A DNA stretch of 64,000 bases from Egibacter rhizosphaerae (GCF_004322855.1 NZ_CP036402.1:186001-250000); one strand, 5' to 3'. Counted from the stretch's first letter, positions 1-9,610 are shown. Translations and numbers: made by a program. Notes: generated by a model from the letters alone, not told the origin.

Positions 1-62
1 TGTTGTTGTTCGCCGCCGGCGGGGTCGTCGCCCTCGTCGCGATCCGGTTCCTGATGGGCTAG
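1..62 (+). CDS. C-terminal end of a membrane protein (partial)
   Basis: Only the last 19 codons are in the window, ending in a TAG stop at 60-62. The visible residues are almost entirely hydrophobic and end in RFLMG, which looks like a final transmembrane helix with a very short cytoplasmic or external tail. The stop overlaps the end of the convergent IclR gene. The family cannot be recognised from so little sequence. Confidence 0.6.
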   Translation, partial: LLFAAGGVVALVAIRFLMG

Positions 63-880
63 GTCTGGCGTGGCCGCACCGGGACGGCGGCGTTGCCCGT
101 GCCGCGCCCGTCGCCGGCACCATCACCGGCATGCTCGGTCCGCCGTGCCGCGCTCCCGGCGCGGCTCTCGCCGTCGGCGAGCCGTCTCGAGACCTCGTCG
201 GCCAGCGCACGCACGCTCGGACCGAGCGCGCCCGCATCGGGCAGACGGGTCGCGGGGGCGACGATCCCGACACTGGCCGCGACCGTCCCGTCGGCCTCGC
301 GGATGGGTGCGGCCACCCCGACGATCCCGCCCTCCAGATCGCCCTCGGCGACTGCGTACCCGTTGGGCAGCTCCGGGCTCGCGCTCTCGAACGCGGCCAA
401 CGCCGGATCCCCGTCCTCGAGGGAGCCCAGCACCGCCTTGCCGTGAGCGCCCCGATCGAGCGGGTGCCGCAAGCCGACGTGATAGCCGATGCGAGCGGAG
501 CGTCCGGGGGGCTCGACACGGTCGACCACCACGGCGTGGTCCCGGTCCCGCACCGCCAGGCACACGGCCTCCCGACACTGCTCCATGAGCGCGCGCATCC
601 CGGGCCGGGCGTGCCGGCGCACCGGCAGCCCACGGGCCGCACCCGCGCCCAACGCAACGAGCGCGACCCCGAGGCGGAACCGCAGGGAGTCGTTGTCGCG
701 TACCGCCAGCCCCTCTTCACAGAGCGTGGTCAACAAGCGGTACAGAACGGCCCGGTCGAGTCCCGTGCGGTCCGCGAGTTGCGCGACGGTCAGCCCTTCG
801 GGATCGGTTCCGAGCGCGCTCAGGACCGTGAGGCCCCGGGACAGCGTCCGGGATCCGCCTCCAGAGGATCCCGCGTCCAT
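59..880 (-). CDS. IclR-family transcriptional regulator
   Basis: This 273-aa protein has the IclR layout. An N-terminal winged helix-turn-helix (about residues 10-65, with LTVAQLADRTGLDRAVLYRLL) is followed by a C-terminal effector-binding domain containing GAHGKAVLG and the late VAAPIREADGTVAASVGI segment. IclR proteins are cytoplasmic regulators of catabolic or stress genes that respond to small carbon metabolites. The ATG at 880 has a G-rich Shine-Dalgarno stretch just upstream, and a GTG one codon earlier is an alternative. It is divergent from clpP. Its targets cannot be told from this window because no catabolic operon adjoins it. The tail after about residue 235 is low-complexity, rich in Gly, Arg and Ala. 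Confidence 0.9.
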   Translation of the reverse strand: MDAGSSGGGSRTLSRGLTVLSALGTDPEGLTVAQLADRTGLDRAVLYRLLTTLCEEGLAVRDNDSLRFRLGVALVALGAGAARGLPVRRHARPGMRALMEQCREAVCLAVRDRDHAVVVDRVEPPGRSARIGYHVGLRHPLDRGAHGKAVLGSLEDGDPALAAFESASPELPNGYAVAEGDLEGGIVGVAAPIREADGTVAASVGIVAPATRLPDAGALGPSVRALADEVSRRLADGESRAGSAARRTEHAGDGAGDGRGTGNAAVPVRPRQT

Positions 881-1043
881 CACATCCCCCTACTCGTCCC
901 CGTCACCCGGGCGTCCTCGACCTCGTGCAGTCTTTCCGCGTGAGCCCACGGGCGTCAAGCCGCCGGGGCCAATGGCCCTGCTAGGCTGTGGGGTCTGCCC
1001 CGCGCGACGAGGAGGGCCGTGTGCTGGAAAGGGACGCTTCACG

Positions 1044-1628
1044 ATGACGATGTACCGCGCCGCGGACGACGAGATCCCCTTCGAGAACCTTGCCAGCGCG
1101 AGCGTATTCCATCGGCTCTACGAGAACCGGATCCTCTACCTCAAGGGACCCATCGAGGACACGGTCGCCGACACTCTCGTGGCACAGCTCATGTCGCTCG
1201 ACGCCGAGTCCGACAAGGACATCACCCTCTACATCAACTCCCCCGGAGGGCTGGTCTCGGGGATGTTCGCCGTCTATGACGTGATGCACATCATGAACGC
1301 CAAGGTGAACACCGTCTGCGTGGGCGTCGCGGCGTCGGCGGCGGCGTTCCTGCTGGCTACGGGGACCGGGACGCGGGCGGCCACCCCGAACGCGCGGATC
1401 ATGTTCCACCAGCCGCTCGGCGGTGCCCGCGGCCAGAACATCGACATCCAGATCCAGGCGAAGCAGATCGTCTACCTGCGCGAGCGCCTCTACGAGATCC
1501 TCGCCGAGCGCACGGGTCAGTCGCTCGAGACGATCCGCAGGGACGCCGACCGCGATTTCTGGCTCTCGGCCGAGGAGGCCGTCGACTACGGCGCGATCGA
1601 CGAGGTCCGCACCCGCGGCGGCGTCTAG
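1044..1628 (+). CDS. clpP: ATP-dependent Clp protease proteolytic subunit
   Basis: This 194-aa serine peptidase forms the barrel of the cytoplasmic Clp protease. The catalytic triad is complete and falls at the canonical numbers: Ser98 in GVAASAAAF, His122 in MFHQPLGG and Asp171 in DADRDFW. YINSPGG and the YLRERLYEILAERTGQ handle helix are also present. The start at 1044 follows an AAAGGGA ribosome site. A second ATG two codons on is possible, while the long upstream extension of the reading frame runs antisense to the IclR gene and is not coding. No second clpP or clpX lies beside it, which is unusual because clpP genes are often paired with one. It may therefore be a stand-alone paralogue. 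Confidence 0.95.
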   Translation: MTMYRAADDEIPFENLASASVFHRLYENRILYLKGPIEDTVADTLVAQLMSLDAESDKDITLYINSPGGLVSGMFAVYDVMHIMNAKVNTVCVGVAASAAAFLLATGTGTRAATPNARIMFHQPLGGARGQNIDIQIQAKQIVYLRERLYEILAERTGQSLETIRRDADRDFWLSAEEAVDYGAIDEVRTRGGV

Positions 1629-1664
1629 CCTGCGTCACTCAGCACCGTCACGGAGGGTCCCGCA

Positions 1665-2027
1665 ATGATCCGCCTCACCCAAGGGCTCGGCGTGCTGCTT
1701 ATCGCGCTCGGCCTGGCCGGTTACACGCTCGGCGAGACCCAGCACTGGACCGCGCTGCTGCCCGCGGGCCTCGGCGCCGTCGTCCTCGTGCTGGGCATCG
1801 TGGCCGCGCTCGTCTCCGCTCACCAGCACTTCGTCCACGCCGCGCTCGTCCTCGCCCTGCTCGGCGCGCTCGGCTCGTTGCGCCAGGTGGGTGCCCTCGT
1901 CACCGGGGACACCGGCATCGCGCCGGTCGTGGGCACGCTCGCGGCCGTGGCCTGTGCCGTGTACGTGGGCCTCGGGATCCGGTCGTTCGTCGCGGCACGC
2001 AAGGCCCGGGAGCAATCCGGCGTCTGA
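1665..2027 (+). CDS. Small membrane protein, function unknown
   Basis: This 120-aa protein has four predicted transmembrane helices (about residues 5-22, 28-50, 56-75 and 85-108) separated by very short loops, and a basic C-terminal tail. It begins 36 bp after clpP on the same strand, with a GGAGGG ribosome site just upstream, so it may share the clpP transcript. I do not recognise the family. It ends 9 bp before the convergent fpg gene. Confidence 0.7.
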   Translation: MIRLTQGLGVLLIALGLAGYTLGETQHWTALLPAGLGAVVLVLGIVAALVSAHQHFVHAALVLALLGALGSLRQVGALVTGDTGIAPVVGTLAAVACAVYVGLGIRSFVAARKAREQSGV

Positions 2028-2036
2028 GCGGTCCCG

Positions 2037-2876
2037 CTAGCGGCGCTGGCAGCGGGGGCAGTAGGTCGTCCCGCGTCCACCGAGCGTGATCTTGCGGAGT
2101 GGATCGCCGCAGCGGGGACACGGCTTCCCCTCCTGGCCGTAGGCGACGAGGAAGTCGGCGTTGCGGCCCGACTCGCCGTTGACCATCCGGTAGTCGCGGA
2201 ACGTCGTGCCTTCCCGCTCGATCGCCTCGGTCAGGACCTCCCGCAGCGCCCGCCACAACCGCTGTGCCCGCGCCGGCCCGACTCGCCGGGCCCGCGGGTT
2301 GATCCGGGCTCGCCAGAGCGCCTCGTCGGCGTAGATGTTGCCGACGCCCGCGACGAGCCGCTGGTTCAGGAGCAGCGTCTTCACCGGCGCCCGCGAGCGG
2401 GCGAGCGCGCGAGCGAACACCTCGGCGTCGAAGTCGTCCGAGAGCGGCTCCGGGCCGAGCGCCGCGAGCGTGGCGATCCCGTCGTAGTGCCCGGCCGGAA
2501 CGACGGTGAGCCTGCCGAATCGGCGAACGTCGCGGAAGTCGAGCACCCCGTCGTCGAGGGTGAAGGTCGCGCGCACATAGGCATCGGGCGTCCACGCGGT
2601 GCCGCCGACCGGCGCGGGCTCGCCCCGGAACCGGAACGATCCCGTCATCCCGAGGTGCATCACGAGCTCACGATCGACCGTGCCCGTGGGAGCCCCCGAG
2701 AGGTGAGCGAGCAGGTACTTGCCGCGGCGCCGCACGTCGAGCACCCGCGTGCCGCCGACCCGCTCCAGCCCCTCGAAGCGGTCCTGTGACTCGTAGGTCA
2801 CGTCCAGCACCGACCGGCCGACCAGGCGCGGCGCGAGCTGGCGGCGGACGCTCTCGACCTCGGGAAGTTCGGGCAC
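2037..2876 (-). CDS. mutM: Formamidopyrimidine-DNA glycosylase (MutM)
   Basis: This base-excision-repair enzyme removes 8-oxoguanine and formamidopyrimidines and cuts the abasic site. The protein is 279 aa, the normal family length. The mature N-terminus must be Pro-Glu-Leu-Pro-Glu, because Pro2 is the Schiff-base nucleophile and Glu3 a catalytic acid. That fixes the start at the GTG at 2876 rather than at the ATG 45 bp upstream. Lys53 sits in RRGKYLLAHL. The C-terminal zinc finger is C-x2-C-x16-C-x2-C at about residues 253-276 and complete. A 25-bp tandem duplication lies 50 bp upstream of the start. Confidence 0.96.
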   Translation of the reverse strand: MPELPEVESVRRQLAPRLVGRSVLDVTYESQDRFEGLERVGGTRVLDVRRRGKYLLAHLSGAPTGTVDRELVMHLGMTGSFRFRGEPAPVGGTAWTPDAYVRATFTLDDGVLDFRDVRRFGRLTVVPAGHYDGIATLAALGPEPLSDDFDAEVFARALARSRAPVKTLLLNQRLVAGVGNIYADEALWRARINPRARRVGPARAQRLWRALREVLTEAIEREGTTFRDYRMVNGESGRNADFLVAYGQEGKPCPRCGDPLRKITLGGRGTTYCPRCQRR

Positions 2877-2925
2877 GTCCCCATAATCGCGCAGCGGCTG
2901 GCAGCGGGCCGGAAACGGCACGTGG

Positions 2926-2976
2926 GACTCCGGTGGGCCCAGCCGTCATCGACTCCGGTGGGGCCCAGCCGTCACC
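2926..2976. repeat. Two-copy 25-bp tandem duplication
   Basis: Copies at 2926-2950 and 2951-2976 begin GACTCCGGTGGG and differ by one inserted G and one substitution. They lie in the divergent spacer between mutM and the 164-aa protein gene, upstream of both. Confidence 0.85.
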
Positions 2977-3106
2977 CGTCCTCACCCCCCGACACGCCGC
3001 GACGGATGGTCGAACACCGGACGACAGGGACTAGACCGGGTAGCCCACCCGGGGGACCCGACCAAATGCCCCTCAGACTACGGAGCGTTATGCCGACACT
3101 CCGGAC

Positions 3107-3601
3107 ATGAGCGGTAGGACGGCTCCACGAGGGACCGGCAAGAAGACGACAGGACAGGAAATGATCGTGGTGGAGGTCGGGGGCGAGGTGTGGGGGACGG
3201 CGCAAGAACCGGTTCCGGCCGGCACAGCCATCACGGGGGTCCCTGCCGCCGCTCCCTCGGCCGCCGACGACATCGTCACGTTCCTGGAGGCCCGCCGGCA
3301 GGAGCTGGACGCCTGCCTGCAGGGCAGCGGCTGCGACCCACCCGTGCCGCCGCACCAGGGATGGCTGACGGTGACGCGAGCGGCTCGAGCCGTCGGGGGC
3401 GATGATCTCGCGAACGCCGTCGCGGAGCTCTACGCGCTGCACGGGCGATTGCGGGCCATCCTGGAACGGGGACCCGACGCGAACCTGCCCGCCGAGGTCG
3501 TCACGCGCCTCGAGGAGCTCCGTCGACGCGAGCTGCTGACGCACACCTCGCGGACGATCGCCGCGGTCCGGCGGCCGCGTTCCGAACCCGTCGCGGACTG
3601 A
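3107..3601 (+). CDS. Hypothetical protein, 164 aa
   Basis: This soluble protein has no family I recognise. The first 55 residues are low-complexity, rich in Gly, Ala and Thr. The remainder is predicted to be helical and charged, ending in a segment rich in Arg and Leu (RLEELRRRELLTHTSRT). The ATG at 3107 is used here. An in-frame ATG at 3161 has a better AGGA ribosome site and would remove the first 18 residues. It stands alone, divergent from mutM and about 100 bp ahead of the 535-aa gene. Confidence 0.55.
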   Translation: MSGRTAPRGTGKKTTGQEMIVVEVGGEVWGTAQEPVPAGTAITGVPAAAPSAADDIVTFLEARRQELDACLQGSGCDPPVPPHQGWLTVTRAARAVGGDDLANAVAELYALHGRLRAILERGPDANLPAEVVTRLEELRRRELLTHTSRTIAAVRRPRSEPVAD

Positions 3602-3705
3602 ACGCAACGCCCGGCGCGGCGGGCCGGCCGTCACGACCGGATCGACAACATCGCCCGGGTGGGAGAGCATCGGGGCCGCACGTTCGCCCAATCGCCGAGG
3701 TCACG

Positions 3706-5313
3706 GTGCCCGAGCCCGACGAAGCCCCCGCCTCCGCCTCCGCCGGCGCCCGTCCGGCCCGCGATGAGCAACACGAGCACCACGAGCAACCGGGCGCCGA
3801 GCAGGGTGTCGCGATCCCCCGCACCGATGGACGCCGCAGCACGCGCGGCGCGGGGCGGGCGGTGTTCGCGGCGGCGGCCTCGGCAGTCGACGCCGAGCTC
3901 GCCGAGTCCATCCGCGCCGAGCGCGACTGGCGCCGCCGCTATCACCGGCACGCCCGCCGGCTGGTCGCTCGGGAGACGCTGCGGGCCGACGATCTCGTCG
4001 CGGTCGCACGCGCCGGACTCGCCGAGGCCCACGAGCGGTTCGAGTTCCTGCCGCCGGAACAGCCGGACGGGCCGGACGGGAGCGTCCCCCTGGCGGAGGC
4101 CGCGTCGCTGCCCCCGCGCCGGCCGCTGCACGACGTCGAGGTGCACGGGCAGAGCGTTGGCACCTCCGAGGCGGTGGTGCCGTACCGGGGAGGCCGGCTG
4201 CGCGGCGACTCGCTGTTCGCGCAGCTCGGCCACTGGGTGGACGAGGGCACGGTGGAGCCGTCCCTGGCTGAAGCCGTGCGTACCGTCGTGCGCCAGCCCG
4301 ACTGGCGTGACCTGTCGGACGTGACCATCGTGGCCCTGGGCGCCGGTGCGGAGCTGAGCCCGGTGTGGTGGCTGTCGCAGTGGGGCGCCACCGTGCTCCC
4401 GATCGACCTCCCGGGGGCCGGTCGCTGGGAGGGGCTGCTCGCCACTCTGCACGAGGGGCGGGGGCGCGGCGTGGTCCCGACGCGCGGGCCTTCCGAGGGC
4501 GGCGCCGGCGACCACGCGCTCGCCGACCGGGCCGGAGCCGATCTCACCACCGACCTGCCCGAGCTGTGTGCGTGGGTCCGCGACCGACCCGGACCGCTCG
4601 TGGTGCTCAACACCGTGTACGCCGACGGGCCGGATCACATCCGGGCAGCACTCGCCGCGGACGCTCTGACCGCACACCTCACCGGGATCCGCGAGGACGT
4701 CGCGGTCGCGCACTTCGTGACCCCCACCGACGCGTTCGCGGCCCCCGAGGAGGCCGTGGCCCACGCCCGTCGCCGCTTCCGTGCCCGTGGGGCGCGAGGG
4801 CGCGCCCAGAACCTCGCGCGCGGCGTCTCGCGAGGTCGGACGTTCGCTCCCAACTACCCCGAGACGATGACCAGCAGCGAGGGCTGGGCGTTCGGGATCG
4901 CGGACACGATCATCCCTCAGCAGGGCGCGAGCTACCTGCTCGCCAAGCGCGTGCAGCGCTGGCGGGCGCTCACCGCCGCGGAGGACGGCCGCGTCGTGTC
5001 CGCGAACGTGGCCGCCCCGACGGCCACGCGCTCGGTGACCAAGAACCGCGCCCTCGCCACCGCGTACCGGGGCGCCCCGGCATTCGGGATCGAGATCTTC
5101 GAGCCGGCGACCACCACCGCGCTGCAGTCCCTGCTGCTCGTGCACGACCTGCGCCACGAGGCCGCCGCGGGCCAGCCCGAGCGCGTGCTCGCCCACCCCG
5201 CCGAACTCTTCACCGAGGCCGCGAACCACGCGGGCCTCTGGCGAAACCCGTTCGATCCACGATCGGTGCTCGGGTTCGCCCTGCTGCGGGGCCTGGTCAG
5301 CCGCGGGCGATAG
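3706..5313 (+). CDS. Unrecognised 535-aa protein with a Rossmann-like core
   Basis: I do not recognise this family. Visible parts, in order: a disordered His/Glu-rich N-terminus (about 15-50), a helical Arg-rich region (about 60-105), then a nucleotide-binding-like strand-loop-helix at about 204-225 ([16 protein letters not shown]). After that comes a second alpha/beta section with [12 protein letters not shown] at about 303-314, and a conserved-looking C-terminal part with [15 protein letters not shown] and [19 protein letters not shown]. There are no signal peptide or membrane segments. The GTG start at 3706 is provisional. The reading frame is closed downstream by the tandem repeat before the convergent SDR gene. 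SDR-like or methyltransferase-like folds are possible, but neither has its full signature. Confidence 0.7.
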   Translation: MPEPDEAPASASAGARPARDEQHEHHEQPGAEQGVAIPRTDGRRSTRGAGRAVFAAAASAVDAELAESIRAERDWRRRYHRHARRLVARETLRADDLVAVARAGLAEAHERFEFLPPEQPDGPDGSVPLAEAASLPPRRPLHDVEVHGQSVGTSEAVVPYRGGRLRGDSLFAQLGHWVDEGTVEPSLAEAVRTVVRQPDWRDLSDVTIVALGAGAELSPVWWLSQWGATVLPIDLPGAGRWEGLLATLHEGRGRGVVPTRGPSEGGAGDHALADRAGADLTTDLPELCAWVRDRPGPLVVLNTVYADGPDHIRAALAADALTAHLTGIREDVAVAHFVTPTDAFAAPEEAVAHARRRFRARGARGRAQNLARGVSRGRTFAPNYPETMTSSEGWAFGIADTIIPQQGASYLLAKRVQRWRALTAAEDGRVVSANVAAPTATRSVTKNRALATAYRGAPAFGIEIFEPATTTALQSLLLVHDLRHEAAAGQPERVLAHPAELFTEAANHAGLWRNPFDPRSVLGFALLRGLVSRGR

Positions 5314-5362
5314 CCACCGGCACGGCGTACCCGAGCCCGTTCGCCGGATCCTCGCCGGACCG

Positions 5363-5407
5363 GGGAGGTCACCTGCCCTGGGAGGTCACCTGCCCTGGGA
5401 GGTCACC
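5363..5407. repeat. 17-bp tandem repeat, 2.6 copies
   Basis: Unit GGGAGGTCACCTGCCCT occurs at 5363-5379 and 5380-5396, with a partial third copy at 5397-5407. The stop codon of the convergent SDR gene (5403-5405) lies inside the third copy, so the SDR C-terminus is set by the repeat. Confidence 0.9.
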
Positions 5408-6167
5408 GGGGAGCCATCCGCAGTGCCCCGTCGAGACGGACCGTCTCCCCGTTGAGCATCGGGTTCGTCGCGATGTGTTCGACCAGGGCGGCGTACTCCT
5501 CCGGTGCCCCGAGCCGCCGGGGATGCGGCACCTGCTCGCCGAGCGACGCCTGCGCGTCCTCGGGCAGCCCCGCGAGCAGCGGCGTGCGGAACAGTCCCGG
5601 CGCGATCGTGCACACGCGGATCAGCCGGCCCGCGAGGTCCCGGGCGGCCGGCAGCGTGAGCGACACGATGCCGCCCTTCGAGGCGGCGTAGGCGATCTGG
5701 CCGATCTGGCCCTCGTACGCGGCGACCGACGCGGTGTTGACGATGATGCCGCGCTCCGGCGTGTCCTCCCCGACCGGAGGGAGCGCGGCCATGGCCTCCG
5801 CCGCGAGTCGCAGCACGTTGAACGTGCCGACCAGGTTCACCCCCACCACCTGCTCGAACTGCTCCAGCGGGTGGACTCCCTCCTTGCCGAGCACGCGCGC
5901 CGGTGGGCCGATGCCCGCACAGTTGACCGCCAGTCGCAGCTCACCCTCACCGCGCGCGGTCGCGACGGCATCCCGGACCTGCTCCTCGTCGGTCACGTCG
6001 GCGCCGACGAAGACACCGTCGAGTTCCTGCGCCACCTCGGGACCGTCGCCGTCGGGGAGGTCGAGCACCACGACCCGGCAGCCACGCGCGGCCAGCCGTT
6101 CGGCCGTCGCGCGTCCGAGCCCCGACGCGCCTCCGGTCACGAGCGCGACCGTTCCCTCGATCTCCAT
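5403..6167 (-). CDS. Short-chain dehydrogenase (3-hydroxyacyl-CoA dehydrogenase type-2-like)
   Basis: This 254-aa NAD(P)-dependent oxidoreductase has the dinucleotide-binding motif TGGASGLG at residues 11-18, the NCAG strand motif, a catalytic Ser in NTASVAA and the YAASK catalytic Tyr-Lys. The sequence around [14 protein letters not shown] and the C-terminal [21 protein letters not shown] resembles HSD10-type 3-hydroxy-2-methylbutyryl-CoA dehydrogenases of fatty-acid and isoleucine breakdown. SDR substrates cannot be assigned firmly from sequence. The ATG at 6167 precedes [13 protein letters not shown]. The longer reading frame upstream is antisense to aroG. No beta-oxidation genes adjoin it. 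Confidence 0.9.
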   Translation of the reverse strand: MEIEGTVALVTGGASGLGRATAERLAARGCRVVVLDLPDGDGPEVAQELDGVFVGADVTDEEQVRDAVATARGEGELRLAVNCAGIGPPARVLGKEGVHPLEQFEQVVGVNLVGTFNVLRLAAEAMAALPPVGEDTPERGIIVNTASVAAYEGQIGQIAYAASKGGIVSLTLPAARDLAGRLIRVCTIAPGLFRTPLLAGLPEDAQASLGEQVPHPRRLGAPEEYAALVEHIATNPMLNGETVRLDGALRMAPR

Positions 6168-6305
6168 CGCGAGTGCTCCCGTCGATCGGTCGGCCGAGTC
6201 GCGCACGCAGGCTACCGGTGCACAGCGAGGTTGCGCCCCGGGCGGCCACCGGAAGCATCGACCCGCGGAATTGCAGGCGGTCGCGCGGGTCGCCACCATG
6301 CTGGT

Positions 6306-7724
6306 ATGCATCCCACGATCGCTCCACTCCGCGACGAAGGTGCCGGCGGTGGTGTCGCCCCGCCGGTCGACGACCGGACCTGGACGCCCTCCTCCTGGCG
6401 CGCACGGCCCGCGTGGCAGCAGCCCACGTGGCCGGACGGCGACGCGCTCGCCGCGACGTCGGGCGAGTTGTCCGCGCTGCCGCCGCTGGTCTTCGCCGGC
6501 GAGGCCCGCGCGCTGCGGAGCCAACTGGCAGCCGTGGGACGGGGCGAGGCCTTCCTGCTGCAGGGCGGCGATTGTGCCGAGACGTTCGCGGCGTTCGGTG
6601 CCGACGCGATCCGCGACAAGCTGAAGGTCCTGCTGCAGATGGCCGTGGCACTCACGTACGGCGCACAGCTCCCCGTCGTGAAGGTCGGCCGCATCGCCGG
6701 CCAGTTCGCGAAGCCGCGCTCGGGGGACACCGAGACCCGCGACGGGGTGGAGCTGCCGGTCTACCGGGGCGACGCCGTGAACGCGCTCGAGTTCAGCGAG
6801 GAGGCCCGCACCCCGGACCCGCACCGCCTGGTGCAGGTGTACCACCAGGCCGCGGCGACGCTGAACCTGCTCCGCGCGTTCACACGCGGCGGGTTCGCGG
6901 ATCTCGAGCGCGTGCAGCAGTGGAACCAGCAGTTCGTCGCCGAGAGCCCTCAGGGCCGGCGGTACGAGCAGCTGGCCGAGGAGATCACGCGCGCGCTGGC
7001 CTTCCTGAAGGCCTGCGGTGTCGACGTCGAGAACGATCCCACGTTCCACACCGTGGACTTCTGGACCAGCCACGAGGCCCTGCTGCTCGAGTACGAGGAG
7101 GCACTCACCCGCCGCGACTCCCTCACCGGCCAGTGGTACGACTGCTCGGCGCACATGCTCTGGATCGGTGAGCGCACCCGCCAGCTCGACGGGGCGCACG
7201 TCGAGTTCCTGTCGGGCGTTGGCAACCCCATCGGCGTGAAGCTCGGTCCGAAGAGCACCGTCGACGAGGTCGAGGAGCTGGCCGCGCGGCTGAACCCCGA
7301 GGGCGAGTTGGGGCGCCTCACCCTGATCAGCCGCATGGGCGCGCAACACGCAGGCGATCGTCTGCCCGAGCTCGTGCGGGCGGTGCGCGACCGCGGCCTG
7401 CCGGTGGTCTGGTCCTGCGACCCCATGCACGGGAACACGTTCACCAGCGACAACGGCTTCAAGACCCGCCACTTCGAGGACGTGCTCACCGAGACCCGCA
7501 CGTTCTTCGCGGTCCACGCCGAGGAGGGGACGGTCCCGGGAGGCATCCACGTGGAGCTGACCGGCGAGGACGTGACCGAGTGCCTCGGTGGCGCGCAGGA
7601 GATCGTCGACGGTCAGCTGGGCACGCGGTACGAGAGCGCGTGTGACCCGCGACTCAACAACCGACAGGCGCTGGAAATGGCCTTCCAGGTCGCCGAGCTC
7701 CTGCGGACCGACGAGTCCGGCTAA
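6306..7724 (+). CDS. aroG: 3-deoxy-7-phosphoheptulonate synthase, class II
   Basis: This enzyme condenses phosphoenolpyruvate and erythrose-4-phosphate in the first step of the shikimate pathway. The 472-aa protein matches the plant/mycobacterial class II type: [43 protein letters not shown], and [18 protein letters not shown]. The metal and substrate ligands (Cys in GGDCAE, His in DPMHGNT, Glu in ELTGEDV) are present. The ATG at 6306 follows a short intergenic region divergent from the SDR gene. The stop codon is part of a 13-bp tandem repeat shared with the end of the convergent protease gene. It stands alone, not in an aro operon. Confidence 0.97.
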   Translation: MHPTIAPLRDEGAGGGVAPPVDDRTWTPSSWRARPAWQQPTWPDGDALAATSGELSALPPLVFAGEARALRSQLAAVGRGEAFLLQGGDCAETFAAFGADAIRDKLKVLLQMAVALTYGAQLPVVKVGRIAGQFAKPRSGDTETRDGVELPVYRGDAVNALEFSEEARTPDPHRLVQVYHQAAATLNLLRAFTRGGFADLERVQQWNQQFVAESPQGRRYEQLAEEITRALAFLKACGVDVENDPTFHTVDFWTSHEALLLEYEEALTRRDSLTGQWYDCSAHMLWIGERTRQLDGAHVEFLSGVGNPIGVKLGPKSTVDEVEELAARLNPEGELGRLTLISRMGAQHAGDRLPELVRAVRDRGLPVVWSCDPMHGNTFTSDNGFKTRHFEDVLTETRTFFAVHAEEGTVPGGIHVELTGEDVTECLGGAQEIVDGQLGTRYESACDPRLNNRQALEMAFQVAELLRTDESG

Positions 7725-7749
7725 CGAGCCCGGCTAACGAGCCCGGCTA
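7711..7749. repeat. 13-bp tandem repeat, 3 copies, spanning two stop codons
   Basis: Unit ACGAGCCCGGCTA (first copy with T for C) occurs at 7711-7723, 7724-7736 and 7737-7749. The first copy supplies the aroG stop (7722-7724) and the last supplies the stop of the convergent protease gene (7747-7749). Confidence 0.9.
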
Positions 7750-8982
7750 ACGACCGACGGGCAGCGGTGCCGGGGCGCCCTGCACCGGCGAGCTCTCGGC
7801 GACTCGGCAGTCCCCGGTGCTGACCCCGTCCGGACGGTCGACCGCCCGGGCGACCGCGTCGCGGACGCTCTCGGCCGAGAGCGCGTAGCCGTGGCCCTCC
7901 TGCGCCGTGGAGGCCGCGAAGACCACCCCGCCGACCCTGCCCTCGCGGGTGACGAACGGGCCGCCCGAGTCGCCACGTTCGACACCGGCGGTGACGGTCA
8001 GGACCTCGCGGGTCGCCGGATCGTCACCGTAGATGTCGCGTCCGATCATGCTCTGCCGTGTCGAGACCGTCGCCGAGCGGGTGATGAGGTCTCGGGACCC
8101 GCCGGCGAACCCGAGCGTCGCCCCCGTCGTCTCGCGCTCCGCGGGCTCCTCCACCCACGGGACCCCGGGGGCGTCGAGGTCGGGGACGCGCAGCACGGCG
8201 AGATCGGTGGCAGGGTCGAACGCCACCGCCGTCGCCTCGTGGGTGCCTCCGACTCCGGCCACGCTCACGTCGTCGCCGCCGGCGATCACGTGGGCGTTCG
8301 TGACGACGTGGCCGGCCACCGTCACGAAGCCCGACCCTTGGCTCGTCCTCCCGCAACCCTGCGACTCGACGCGCACGACGCTGTCCGCGGCGGCGTCGAC
8401 CGCGGCCCGCACGTCGCCGTCCTCGGGGTCGTCGACGGGCGGCCCCACCGGTGCACCGATCCCGGTGCTGACCTGGGGAAAGCCCCGCGAGTCGAGGAAG
8501 GTACCCGCGCGGTTGACGACGTCGGGTGGATCCGGCAGGGCGTCGTCGAGCCGCGTGAGCACCTCCGAGCCCTGGATCTGTGCGGCGATCGACTGGCTCG
8601 GTCCCTGCGTGAGCGCGCTGGCCAGCAACCACGCCGCGATCAACACCCCGGCCACGGCGACGCCGAGCCCGAGCAGCGAGTCGACCGGGCCGATCCCGAT
8701 GCGCGCCGCCCCGCGACGAAGGCGGGCGCCGAGCATCGCTCCCACGGTCTGTCCGAGGAGGAAGGCCAGCAGCACCCCGACCAGCGTCAGGGCCGCCAGC
8801 CCGACCCCCGGCTCCACCGCGAACCGGCTGGCCAGCGACGGCGCGTAGGCCGCCCCGAGCACCACGCCACCGACGGCACCGACGAACGTCGCGATCTGCG
8901 CGAGGGCGCCGCGCCGCCAACCCGAGAACGCGGCGAACAGGACCACGAGGGCCAGGATCAGGTCGAGGATGTTCGGGTCCAC
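7747..8982 (-). CDS. MarP-like membrane-anchored serine protease
   Basis: This 411-aa protein has an N-terminal CvpA-like domain with four transmembrane helices (about 5-130), a linker, and a trypsin-like protease domain (about 190-390). The triad is complete: His231 in VTNAHV, Asp260 in ATDLAVL and Ser339 in RGDSGGP. Mycobacterial MarP (Rv3671c), with the same architecture, is needed for acid and oxidative stress resistance through processing of cell-wall enzymes. A similar role is inferred here. Two Cys (CGRTSQGSGF and the C-terminal DCRVAE) may form the disulfide known in MarP. The start is GTG. A stress or envelope role fits, but no partner gene is adjacent. Confidence 0.9.
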   Translation of the reverse strand: MDPNILDLILALVVLFAAFSGWRRGALAQIATFVGAVGGVVLGAAYAPSLASRFAVEPGVGLAALTLVGVLLAFLLGQTVGAMLGARLRRGAARIGIGPVDSLLGLGVAVAGVLIAAWLLASALTQGPSQSIAAQIQGSEVLTRLDDALPDPPDVVNRAGTFLDSRGFPQVSTGIGAPVGPPVDDPEDGDVRAAVDAAADSVVRVESQGCGRTSQGSGFVTVAGHVVTNAHVIAGGDDVSVAGVGGTHEATAVAFDPATDLAVLRVPDLDAPGVPWVEEPAERETTGATLGFAGGSRDLITRSATVSTRQSMIGRDIYGDDPATREVLTVTAGVERGDSGGPFVTREGRVGGVVFAASTAQEGHGYALSAESVRDAVARAVDRPDGVSTGDCRVAESSPVQGAPAPLPVGR

Positions 8983-9059
8983 GCTGCCAGCTTGCCAGCC
9001 TCTCCGGCCCCTTCCGCGTCACAATCCGCCCGACCGGTCACCGACCGTTGTGGGATCGT

Positions 9060-9602
9060 CTAGATCAGGCGGCGAATCTCCCCGTCGCTGGCGCGCAGCA
9101 CGGCCCGCGCGGCCTCGTGCAGCGCGGAATGGTGGCGGCGGAACGCCTCGATCCGGTCCCCCGCGGCCCCGGCCTCCGCCGGCTCGCCCTCGCCCTCGCC
9201 CCCCTCGCCGTCGTGGCCGCCCGCCGGGTCGATGGGGTCCTCGTCGAGCTCGGCGAGCGCGGCGTCCCAGTCCGTCTCCGCGGCGGCGTTGCGCAGGTGC
9301 ATCGAGGGGGCCTGGAGCAGCGCCCGCTCGAGGTCCTGGATCACCGTGAGGACGACGTCGGTGGTCGTCACGACGCCGGGGGTGGTCAGCAGGTGCAGCG
9401 CCTGCAGCTTGCGCATCGCCATGGCCATGACGTACTGCGGATCGCTGAGCTCGCTCACCGCGGAGTCCACCGCCCGGAGGTCGATCGTGACCTCGTCGGG
9501 CACGTCGAACCAGTCCCGCAACGTATCGAACAGCTCCTCGGCGGCGACACGCGCCGCGAGCAGCTCTCGGGGCTTGGGCAACTCCTCGGCCTCGTCCGTC
9601 AT
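9060..9602 (-). CDS. Hypothetical protein, 180 aa
   Basis: This soluble acidic protein has no family I recognise. The first 115 residues look folded and helical (ELLAARVAAEELFDTLRDWFDVPDEVTIDLRAVDSAVSEL). A Gly/Glu-rich linker follows at about 130-150, then a short amphipathic C-terminal helix. The ATG at 9602 is 8 nt downstream of a TAGCCT -10 box, so the message is probably leaderless. It is divergent from serB, sharing a 91-bp spacer. The upstream extension of the frame crosses serB and is rejected. Confidence 0.65.
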   Translation of the reverse strand: MTDEAEELPKPRELLAARVAAEELFDTLRDWFDVPDEVTIDLRAVDSAVSELSDPQYVMAMAMRKLQALHLLTTPGVVTTTDVVLTVIQDLERALLQAPSMHLRNAAAETDWDAALAELDEDPIDPAGGHDGEGGEGEGEPAEAGAAGDRIEAFRRHHSALHEAARAVLRASDGEIRRLI

Positions 9603-9610
9603 GGCCACAA

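Noticed and set aside
489-1043. Upstream extension of the clpP frame to 489
   Set aside because: It runs antisense to the IclR gene. The ClpP triad numbers are canonical only from the start at 1044, which has a ribosome site.
4365-6305. Long + frame upstream of aroG that would make a 1119-aa protein
   Set aside because: The DAHP synthase motifs begin after the ATG at 6306. The upstream part overlaps the 535-aa gene out of frame and runs antisense to the SDR, and is mostly Arg/Gly/Pro.
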